64,000 nt of DNA, taken from the NCBI RefSeq assembly GCF_030936135.1, contig NC_082608.1:7535035-7599034 (forward strand). The letters run 5' to 3'. A program made the position numbers and the translations under genes. The notes beneath the pieces are model-generated. The model did no database searches and was not told where the DNA came from. It saw nothing but the letters and a program-made list of their open reading frames with translations. Shown here piece by piece: positions 23,819 through 35,800 of this stretch. Position 1 is the first letter of the stretch, and each line of letters begins with the position of its first letter. Source of the DNA: Gavia stellata (Eukaryota; Chordata; Aves; Gaviiformes; Gaviidae).

Positions 23819-26800
23819 GTGGGTGGGCAGGAAGGCCCCAAAGCGGGCGCGGGCCCCGGCCCTCGGCCCACCCGCCGGGGCGGTTTGAAAACTTAGGGGG
23901 GAAGCTGAGGCCGTGTGGGGCGCGGGGAGAGCGGCCTTCGCGCCGCCGGTGAGCCCGGGGCGGGGAGGCTGCGGGTGGGCCTCGGGGCTCGGCCCAGCGC
24001 CTGCTGCTCTTCGGGGGAGAAGCAGAATCAGCCGCAGGGTCTGGAAGGAAAATGAGGTCTGGGTTAGTGGCAGCCTTTGCAAGGACTCCGAGGCAGCGGA
24101 GGGCTTGTGCTGTGTTACTCGGGCTGAGTATGGGAGTACGTTTTCTGCGGTACTCACGCCGCTTACTTCTCTGCTCTTTTAAGAATATGTAGAAAAGCCA
24201 CTGAAGCTGGTGCTGAAAGTTGGAGGAAGTGAAGTTGCTGAACTCTCTACTGGAAATGCAGGACTTGATTCCAGCCTATACGAAGACAAATCTGAACATG
24301 AAAAACACAAGGACAGAAAAAGGAAAAAGAGAAAGAAAGGAGAAAAACAAGTTCCTGGAGAAGAAAAGGAGAAAAGAAAAAGAAAAGTTAAGGTATGTAT
24401 TCATGGTAGTGCGTTTTAGCAGAAAAAAAAAAAAAGCTTCAGCTTTCTCTAGCCTTCACATCAAAAGGTGAGCAGATACGACTGTAACTTGTATCCTTGA
24501 ATTGGAATGCATTCAAACTCAGTGTGTTAGTTTTGCCGATTCCTTTTCTCCACGTACTTTTATTAGAAAAAGATGAGTGAAGTCATCTGAAATGTCTCAT
24601 CTTTCAAAAAATATTGGCGAGTATAAAAGCACAGAAAATTAAAAAGAGAGGAAAAATTATGTGTCTAAATAAATCCATTTATATAAAACAGAATGAAGAC
24701 TTTACAAGTTCTTAATTAAAAAGAAAAAAAAATATTTCCGTCTAGGGATTCTTAACATAAGTAATTATAATACATTTATTTGAAGCATTATGGGTACCTC
24801 TAATTTTAAATTTCCTGACTGTTTCTTACTAGTTTTTCCAAAACCTTCAAAAATTATCTTAGGGGCTCCACTGGAGACAATCCTCTGTGCATAGTGCAGA
24901 GTCATTTCTGTCATGCTATAAGTGGCTGTCTGTCACAGTTTTTAAAAAAATAATTCTCTGATACATTGTATTGTATAGCTACATTACTTCATTGTCCAGC
25001 AGATGGAGACAGTACATAAAGAATACAAGGTTTTTAAAGACTTACAAACTATTTTTTTTTTTTTTTACACTATGTGAGGTTGTTTTGAAAAATCTGGAGA
25101 GCCTTATGTACAGTAATAATGCTGGTTTTGCAGGTTCTCTAAGTTTCTATAACAATCTTTCTAGGAGGATAAAAAGAAACGAGATCGAGACCGTGCAGAC
25201 AGTGAGGGAGAACAGGAAATGAAATGTCAGACCCCTGTCAGATTGGAATTGCCACCAGAGAAACCATTGACGAGTACTTTATCGAAACAGGAAGGTAGGG
25301 CAAAAAACCAAGAACTATTTTGCTAATTGCAGTTTTCTTTAATTGACTCACATTTTATTGTTCTTTGTTTCTATAGGAAATGACATGTTTTGTTTTTTCC
25401 CCTCTTTTTGTAAAAAAATTTGAAATTATGTTACTGTATACTACTTTTGCAGAATGGTACCTGGTACCTATGTCAGAGTGAGCAGAATGTCAAGTAGGGC
25501 CAATGAGAAAAGTAGATCCCCTATATATGTTGTGGGTTTTGCCACTGTATTCTTTTCATTTATGATAAATTCTCAAGTTGCATCAGTTTTGTTTAGCTGA
25601 TTTTGAATATTTTGGAAATTTAGTACCTCTTGCAGTCACTTCTGTCTCACACCCTTTCTCCCCCTACTTCTTTTTGGTCTAGAGGTGGAGCAAACACCAC
25701 TTCAGGAAGCTCTGAATCAACTCATGAGACAGCTACAGAGGTAAATGTCTGTGCTACAGGCTTTCAGAACTATGAAATGAAAATAACATACATTAAGGGA
25801 AGCGGTATATATATATATATATAAAAAAAGCTGGGTGAAAATATTATTGCTAAATATATTGTTAACAGGACTATTTTAGGAATTTAAGTACTAGTTTAAG
25901 GATGCATGCTTATAACTTCTCCTCAGCTTAGGCTTCTTGTAAACACCTCCAGTTTCAAGTTTAAAGTACTTTTAAAAAACTTTCAAAAATAGGACAATTT
26001 TCCAATAATGTGATGCTTTCTTTATAAGAACTTTTTTTCAGAGAGGCAAAAGAGTTTGGAATGAACTTGCCAAAATTTCCTTTACCATCAGTTCTCCTAT
26101 TTTTAGTGTTATTTACTACAAAAAGAAAGTGCACACTTGAAAACTTAAACCATGTTGTCTGATTGTCTTATTAACCAGATGTCTTTTGATGAAAACAATC
26201 AGATTTGCAGTTCTTTCAAGTAGTCTGTGGTTTAAGATATCCTTTCTTGACTTTAAGAATTAAGAATATCTGTATGTCTTGTACAAGAGTGAATGAAGGA
26301 TCTTTCCCTTTACCTGTCTCACCAGATTAAGCTTGAATCTTTGTTCACAAGTTTTCTCTTAAACCTTGTATTTTCAAGACCTTGGTGTCAGTTTCAGGAA
26401 ACTAACAACCAAAAAGTGTGTGTGTGTGTTTGTTTTGGCTACCTTTCCATGTACACAGAAAGAAGCAGCCACTTTAGGTTTTGAATCCTATCTCTCAGTT
26501 GGAAGCTATTGTGCAAGTGTCCACAGGTGTTGCAGAATATCTGCACTGCGTGCTTTTGCAGTACGTATGGCAAAATACTTTCCACTGTTCTATAATAACT
26601 CGGCAACTTGGAGTAGAAATCCGTAAGTCCTAAGTAAGCCTCAGGAAAAAGGCCTGAAATGCCAAGGGCTTCACCAGCGTGTGTAGTATCAACACTGGCG
26701 TAGGAGGCCAGTCTCATCATACAGAGTTTAGTGAGAAGCAATAAAACAATGGTTCTGGAAGAGAGATTCTTGCCAGCTTATCAGCTAAGCCTGATCCTAG

Positions 26801-29800
26801 GGAGAAAATACCAACCAAATGTATTTGATTTTAATGCTGTTAGAAGCACCCAGGAACATCAGGGTATGTCAGAGATCACCAAAAGTCTTAAAAATTTTAA
26901 TGTAAAAACCTATTAACACTATGTAATCTGAAAATTAACATAATCATAAATATACATGTTCTATCACAACTTTTAGCAACAAGCTTTCCCTTCTGTTAAT
27001 TTCAGAGTAAGCAATGAATGACAAATATGCATTCTTATGACATTTGTTCCCTTTATTTTTCAATGACTTAATTATGATATAAAGCCATTTTTCAAAAAGC
27101 CAAAACCTAAAAAAAAAAAAAAGGGTGGTTTTGTTTTTTTAATCTTGGGAACACAGTTGTCAAAATTTAGAACTAACTTCTAAAATATGTTTGTAGCACT
27201 CTTCTGGTGTATGGGTTTGTGTGGGATCTTTTCAACCTTCAAAAGTGAAAGATTATGCTGACACAAGCCATTTCTAGCTTTATGGTTTTGATTCCTTTTC
27301 AGCTCAGTCCTTTCCTTTCTATTTAATTCCAAGCTCAATATGTTCTTTGTTATGAGTTGAAACATGAAAAACTGTCTTTTCATTTCTTAACAGAAAGGAT
27401 CCAAGTTCTTTCTTTTCATTTCCTGTGACTGACTTTATTGCCCCTGGCTATTCCATGATCATTAAAAACCCAATGGATTTTAGTACCATGAAAGAGAAGA
27501 TCAAGAACAATGGGTACCAGTCCATAGAAGAATTAAAGGTAATTCTGTAAATTTTATTTTGACTACAGAGTTGTATGATGCTCAGTTGACTTGAACTCGA
27601 TAGTTTTATGAGAATATGAAGATGCCAAAAGAACCAGTACTTCTGCCTGAAGAAATGTTTCTTGTTGAAGTTTTGTGAGCAAGTAAGTTCTGGAAGTGAA
27701 AGAGAAAACACTTCTGATTTGTAAATATGCATCTCAAAAAGATGTGGATGGTTTCAGGTTTTATGCAGGATTAAATAGAACCTGTCAGTTTGTCCTTCAG
27801 CATGTCATTTTAGATCTTTCTTAAGAATGAAAATGTTAGCATTTCTGTCAGACTGCTCTCTTTTTTTGAATGTATTGCCTCTCAGAAAACAAGGAGTCCG
27901 GTTAATTTATTGGCTTTGCCTGTCTGTTACTACTTCATCATTTGCCTCTTGTCACCTCTGTGCTAGCTAGGATTATCTAGTCATGTAGATCCACAACTAG
28001 CAAAGGCGAGATGTCTTGTTGGCAGTAGCCACTTAACCCTGTGCTGTAGTGTGCCTGGTGGATTCGAGGGCCTGTTTTGAAGGCCCCTAAAGCTTTTAGA
28101 CGTTGTGGGGGCTTGTTTTGTCATGTTTTCTTCAGCAGAACTATTCTCTAGTTTTCTTGGGTCCTCATCTAGCCCAGTAGTGTAATTTGTGTGTAATCAA
28201 CATTTGAACTTAGGCAGATGTTAGTTAACTGGTTGTATTTCCTTGCACATTCTTCTTTAGAGCTCCAAAACTTAAGAAGAATATTCCCTGTTGTTTCAGC
28301 TGTTTCTGGTTAGTTTTTTATTTTAACTTTTTGTCTTTGTAAATAGCTGAGAATGTGGTAAAACCTATACAGGCTCTGCAGTGAGTACAGAAGTGAGGTT
28401 TCTAGCTCAGTCATTCAAGAGATGAACTTCAAACAAGCATACATTTCTTTTCTTCGTTGTAACTGAAACTTTGGCATATTCCTTATAACGATTTAACTTT
28501 GAATTGCAGCTTTTCTGTTTTTAAAGTTAGCTTTATTGTCTTTTTTACATTGCTTCACTTTGTTTTTCTTTTAGTGACTGCTGATAGGTCAGGGAAGTGG
28601 GCAATTTTAGCTAAGAGGACTTCCATTAAAACTTTAAAAACTACAAACAATATTGAACACTTAAGAATACTTTCAGGGTGTTCATTGGGGTGCTAATTTG
28701 AGAGTTGAGTATCATTTACATACTTATTTCTGTTTAAATTTTTAGTTAAATAGATTTCTTAAATGCATTCATTAAAAATGTTCTTTGAAGTTCTTTTTCC
28801 CTAAAGCTCAAGACACTGCATTTGCAACAAGGATTTTAATACAGTATACTATAAAATTTTAACATTTGTTCCGAAATTATTAATGTCTGTACAGGATAAC
28901 TTCAAACTGATGTGTACTAATGCAATGATTTACAACAAACCAGACACCATTTACTACAAAGCTGCAAAAAAACTGCTGCACTCAGGGATGAAGATACTTA
29001 GCCAGGTAATAGAAAATACAAAACAAAATATTTAAAAAATATGCTTCTTCCTTTTCAACCCCTCTTTCATTCCACTTTTCTTACAGGAATCTCATGAAAA
29101 TTAGTAAAAACTTGCTTAGTATTTGTCAAATGCTTGCATATTAGAATTTAAATAGTACATTGTTTTAAGGCTCGTGCTTTAGTACTGCTACCAGATCACT
29201 TACTGAAGAAATGTTTGCATTTAATATTTCATTTTCTAAACTGCCTTTACAGTTGCTAGTATAAGAAAGAAAGACTGGAAATAAAATCATCCTCTGTAGG
29301 TAGGTTAGGAAAAGATTCATTGAAGTAGAAAATATCTGGTGTTTTTTAGGAGAGAATTCAGAGCCTGAAACAAAGTATAGAATTCATGGCTGACCTGCAG
29401 AAGACAAGGAAGCAGAAGGACAAGATGGAACTGCAGCAAGCGGGGGAAGATGAAAATGGTCCTGGGAAAGACAAAGGAGAATCTGTGGATGGTGACACCA
29501 AAGCGTTCAAAACACCTAGCAAAGAACACAAAAAGTGAAGTATTATCTCAATAACAATTGTAGGATACACTCTGTAAATGCTACTGAAACAAAGACAACT
29601 TCTAGGGACTGGTGGATATGGGTTTCTCTCTTTCTGGTACTGCATATGCGCTATGACTTCTTCATCTCAAGGAGCCACATTTATATAAAGCGTCCTCATA
29701 TACCAAAAATAAATAAGTTTAGAATAAGTTTATGATACCATCATTTTTTTATGTAGGTAACCCTGTACTGCTCATCAACTCCATTCCTTCAATTGTTTTC

Positions 29801-32800
29801 TATTTTAGTGGCTATTTCACATAAGTAAGTACTGTTTTAGAGAAAGCTTGCAAACATGACCTTTTAAATATTTCGGTACAAACAACTATATAGGCAATTT
29901 CAAGTACCTTTTTTTTTTTGCGTAGTAGTTGTATTTGAAACATGTAAATGCATAGCTACAAAATGCATACTTCCTGACATATCTTTTAATATCTAGAAAT
30001 ACCCCTTTCAGTGTTCTGAAATAGTGGTGACTTTATTTTCACAGATTTTAAAATACAGATACTAAAATTCAGAGTATCTAATACTTTGTTTTACCAAAAA
30101 TATCCTTGTTATTCTTGTGGGATTGATGACATAAAATGTGGCAACATGCTAAACTAGGATATCAGTATGGCTGAAGTAAGCTAAACACAGCTTTACAGTT
30201 ACTAACATAAAAAAACATTTGCGGATATAAATCTCGGTCACATATTTCCCCAGCTACATTAAATACAGTCATATTAAATGGCTGGGGGCTTTTTGTTAAT
30301 TGTTTTTGCCAACTATGCAAACTGTTTTTGCAGACAAAACAGTTTCTCCACTGTCCTTTTGTGACATTTAGCCAATTGGTGTCTGTTAAATCTATCTGTT
30401 AAAGCTAGTAACTAAGCTGTGTTCCTTCACAGGAAGGACAAAGATCTACTTGAAGACAAATTACGAAACAATAGCTTGGAAAGGGAACAAGAGCAGATTG
30501 ATCGTATTGTTAGAGAATCTGGAGGAAAGTTAACAAGACGACTTGCAAACAGCCAGGTAAATCTTTGTGTATTTGGTAACTCCTTTCGCTTTTTCATAAG
30601 CAGGCTTACTTAGCATATTCTGTCAGTTGAAACTCAAGGTATGCTTTTACTACAGTTTACACCATTTTACACATGACTGATCACCTGTGCAACATTGTAA
30701 GGTTAAAAAAAAAGCATCTCAATTGAATGCATGCTGAATTTCATTAGCAGAGCAAGTTCAGCTTAAATTTCAGAAATTTTAGATAAAGTAGTAGAAAAGG
30801 ATGAACAATAGGAACCTCAAGAAAATATCTCAAATCTGACCTGCAAAAAACCAGCCACATATCTGATCAAAGGTTATTAATGTTACAGGAAAAAGAACTC
30901 AGTTTGGTAATACTGGGCCCATTCAGTTTTCTACATGAATTACATATTTTATCTCTTAGCCTCTGCAGAAATGTTAATATTTATCATAATTTCTTAATTC
31001 CTTGTGTCTATACCAATAACAAAGTTACTTAGTAAAAATAAAAAAGTTAGAGCGGCACTCACTTCTGACTCTGATCTTTCCAAATCCCTTTCTGATTCCT
31101 ACGGATAGGACAGTTGCATGAGATGTTTTCATCAGTTGAAATTCATGGTCCTTAAACTAATACATAAATTAAAGTAGTCTGATCTTATTTCAGTGTGAAT
31201 TTGAAAGAAGAAAACCAGACGGTACAACAACTCTGGGCCTTCTTAATCCGGTTGACCTTACTGCAGGAGGTAAGTTAGCATGGTTTGGGTAACAAGCCAC
31301 TTTCACCTACCTGGTCTGCTGCTTTTTTGCTGGGGCAGATTAGCAAATGCTGGCCAAGAACTTAATGCTTCTTTACAGTCTGATAAAGATCTGGATTTAA
31401 AAAGCTGCAGCTGAGGGAGCTCGTAGATGGAGACCAATTGTGGCTGTTGTTAGGAGCAGCTGGAGGGAGCCCTCAGTGGCTGTTGCTTCTCCTTTTTGTG
31501 TCAGCTGTTTGTGGGAACCGCAAGAGAAAACTTTTGCCATTGGAGAAGAGACTACCTGCCATATGCTTGGGCTCATTTAATTCCTGGACTCCCCTTAAGT
31601 CTGGACCATGTACAGAGTGCAGTGGCTGCTGACCCAAAAGGTCTCAGATGTTCCAGAATTGGCCACTGGGAGCTTTCTATGTCACTTAACTATGCCTTCA
31701 TTATTTCTGTATTTTGATATATTCTATTGTAGAACCAGGTTACTGCCCTGTAAAGCTGGGTATGACAGCAGGAAGACTTCAGTCAGGAGTGAATACATTA
31801 CAAGGATTCAAAGAAGATAAAAGAAACAAGGTTACTCCAGGCAAGTGCGGATTTATTATTTTTTTTAAATATAAATCCTCCCCTTCTATAAGGAAAATAT
31901 GTTGATCTCATTACTAGCACACAAATAGTTTGGAACTAAGCTTTTTTTAATGATAAAGCATATTACTGCATCTATCTATCACACAACTAAACAGCAGATC
32001 ACAGTGTCTTCCTTAATTTACACATACAAAAGGGAAAGCGTGTTTAATAAAATGTTCATCTATATCGAGAAGAGGAACTATACTAGATAAATACAGGTTT
32101 TTGCTAGCTTTGAAAGAGCGTAGTGGGGAGCCTGAGAGCCTGTTATCAGCCCCAGACTGAATTTTCCTATTGTGTGAAGGCATACCATATTGTTAATAAA
32201 ACATTTGTAAATAACAATGCATTTGATGTAGATGTTAGTAAAAGATGTTGCAGTGTGAATAAATGGTATTCTGATAAAGTTTGTTTTCACCATAAGAAAT
32301 ATGTTCCTAAAAGTTTCTTTTGGGGGGTTGTTTTACAACCCCTTCTCATTGTTATCTGATACACACATATCAGAGGTAATAATTAATACTGTTGTTATTC
32401 ATCAGTGACATACTTGAATTACGGACCCTATAGTTCCTATGCTCCAACATACGATTCTACATTTGCCAACATAAGCAAAGAAGATTCTGACTTAATCTAT
32501 TCAACATACGGGGAAGACTCTAATCAAGGATCTTTCAGGTAATCAAACAACTAGGATGCATGTTACAGCTTTCATGTACAGAAGCAGTTATGTGCAACTT
32601 TCTGCAGTATGGGCTATGTCTTTGCTGTTGAATGATGTCACTACTGTCTTTATAGCCTACTGGGTTTTGTTTGTTTGTTTGTTTGAAGAAACAAATGCTT
32701 TAATAATTTAATGCTTTACAGAATTTGTCTGTAAAGTGAAATTAGCCAAGATTGAAGGATTTTGACGCTACTGATACATAGGAACACACAGTCTAAAATT

Positions 32801-35800
32801 AAAATATATTTATGACTAACTCTGAAGGACTCGTGTTCAAAGCCAGAAAAACGTTGAGTGGTGCAAATGTTTATGCAAACTGGACTTCTTAGCATTACTG
32901 AACATAATTACTGCCTTGAGTGAGAACGCATCTTTGTTAATGTCAAATACTGACCAAACTAGTCATAGTGGGAGAGCTGAGTCCAGAGACAGCGATTCCC
33001 AATTTCATTCTTAAATAGTGTATGTACTGCTTGATTTTCATATTATTTACTACAGTAGTAATAATTCATTCTCATTGTTTTCACTATTCTTGATTATAAA
33101 AACTTCAGGGTTTGTTTTATGAGAATCTCAAAGATAGAACACACAGTGGTATAAATTCATATGAAATGTGGGAATACTTAAGTACCGTGTAAATGTTAAG
33201 TGCCTGTGCAAGTTTGCTTTCTGTTTGATGCAGCTGCCTGAGGCAATACGCTTTTCCTAGTTGGTCAGTTTTTGTTAGGGATCCGAGTGGGTTCCTCAGC
33301 TACAAAAGGCATGGATAATTAAACTAAAGCAAGCCATTTGGATCAATTCTGTGCTACTTTTCCTGTTTTCTATGCTGTACATATTGGTTGGACTTCACGT
33401 AACTTTTTTCCATTGTATGTTTAGTATGAAAGTAGTTAACTATCTTTTGGTCTTTTAGCATTCATGATTTTTTGATGAAATCACAAGATTATCCTTTCTT
33501 AATGGCTGATAGTTTGCTTGATGTTCTAACTAAAGGAGGACATTCTAGAGCTCTCAGAGAACTAGAAACGGTAAGAGTGGATTTGTGAACTGTCTGGTCT
33601 TTGGTTTTAGCCCACAAAGCTAGAGAAAGATGATGCTGATCTATTGATGGGCTCCCTTTTAATTGGTAAAATTCGAAAGTGAAGGCTCGTCTTTGTCTCC
33701 AGTGGATGGATTTTTCTCGAAAGGGATTATTCTGACTTGTTAATTAGTGAAACATGAAAATTAACAAAATAATGCAGATAGAGACAGAGTCACACATTCT
33801 TTCTCTGTCTAGTCTCCCACTCCCATTAGCACTAGCTCCTGTTCCACTTAGTAAGAAAATATCAATAAGCAGTTGTTTAGAAATGAGGTGATCACGGACA
33901 GGCTTCCTTGTTTCCATGGAAAGTATCATGATGTTCCTAGCAGCCACTGTTTAGTTCAGGAGAATTAGTAACTATTTTTTCCCTTTACTTGGTGCAGTGC
34001 TTTTAAACTCAGATACGTGCTATGTACAAATACTGAACAGCTACTCTTTGAATTCACAGGAGATTTCAGTACCTGTATGTGCAAACATGACTGGAATCAA
34101 GGGGCTGATTTGATGATCTTAACTGACAATCGAAGAATTAGTTGAGAATCTCCACAAGACAATTCCTGTTAACTAAAAGTCTTGATTTGAGTTTCACATC
34201 AGTGTAAACTATTGAAATAAACAGATCATAACCTTTTATTAATGGGTCAAATATAAGCTAAATTAATACTAGAAATAGTTCATGGGTGAAAGATCAGCCT
34301 TGAGCCCCAGTTCACCCCTTTGCTTAGCATTACTAGTTTAGCCCTTTTCTGGTACCCAGTAGTGCCACTCAATTACAGGGTTCAAACACTACTGTTGCGA
34401 GTATTAAGAGGAACATAGTTATGTATAGGAACAGAATACATTTCAGCCTCTGATGATCATCCTTCCTTTTCTTCCTGCCCCCCAGTAAATAATATCTGAT
34501 GTGACATCACTGGGGAAAAGCATGTGGGCTTTGCAAAGAGCAATAAAATGTGTGCTGTAAAAATGTGTTTTAGTAAACATTAAAATCTGAAGACAGCCCT
34601 CTAAAAAACAGCTACATTGTAACTTGGTTTACAGAGAAAGCTCATTATGACATTGTGTATTTGCCTCACTTTAAAAATACTGCATTTTGTAAGGTTTTAC
34701 TTTGAACTTAAAGAAAGAAAAGACTAATTTTAATGTCTTCTTTAAAAATCCTTTCTCTGTTCAGCCATTGGAGGAGGCTGAAGGCCCACATGAAAGAAGT
34801 GATGCAGTAAAAGATGTAAAGGTAAGATTTTCCTGTATCACTTTACTCTAACCAACCTATCTAACCCCACAATTATAAAACTGCCTACAGCTGTAAGGCC
34901 TGTGCAGCTACGCTGAGACTTTAACAAGCTGTACATATCCACTACAATGTGAATCGTGACACCGGCATGCTATTTTGTAGGCATCTGGAGAGTAAGAATC
35001 TCCAAAAAGTTAAGTCTTAAACAAGGCTGTATGCTAAGAGAACTGGAAGAAAATGCTTATATATGTTTGGTTGTGATTGTTTTACCATGTGTTAGATCAT
35101 CTGGTTGGCAGCTGCAGTTGTTTTATTCCTATCTTAATCTGATTTGGTTTAACATGAACTTGTAATATAAGTGTAAAATGTCACATGATACCTAGCTGGC
35201 TTTGAGAAGTTTTCTTAAATACCTTGTGCCTCTGTAGGCATGCAGCATATCTCTGAAATCGTTCCATGCAAACTTTGTTCAATTAGAAAAAGCATAGCAG
35301 TAGTTCTAGGGAAAGGGCTGCTCTCCTGAAGGCTTCATCTGCAGCCAGGTTGGTTTTGAATTTTGGCCTCAGATCTTTCTTACATAAACTCTGCTTTAGG
35401 TGAGCTCAAGGAATTTTTTTTTTTTTGTAATTGGGATGTTGGTCCTAAGTTACTCCATCATTTGTGCACGCCCCCAGTGGTTTTGGCAGATGCCATTTTC
35501 TATTTGAGTATGAAATAGAATAGTAAACTGAATAACTGTAGAACAGTAAAAGCTTCGCAGGGTGTCTTTTCATCTTTCCCTCTATGTGCTCACTTTTTTT
35601 TTTTGTAGAGCAGACTAATTTTAACTAACTTTGTGTTCTGATTTTCCCCAAACAATTTTGTTGTTTCAAGGCTGATCTAAATATTATCTAAATTATTACT
35701 TGCTGCCTTTTTTAGATTATGGAAATTGATATTGCTGCCAGGTTGGACTCTGCTAATAATGACAGACTTACAGCACTAAAAGCAGTTACAAACTTTGGCA

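Larger units (their letters stand above)
23161..24060 (+). promoter_or_regulatory. BRD7: CpG island and promoter region of BRD7
   Basis: A dense CpG block surrounds the BRD7 first coding exon and is the only strong island in the window. It holds a G-rich minisatellite, an NRF1-like TGCGCCTGCGCC (23590-23601), a CTCF-like CCCGCCAGGGGGCGCC (23631-23646) and several GC boxes. No TATA box is evident, which fits a housekeeping promoter. The transcription start cannot be placed by eye; it probably lies between about 23400 and 23760. The island continues past exon 1 into intron 1. An antisense start is possible but no upstream - strand gene is recognised. Confidence 0.75.
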
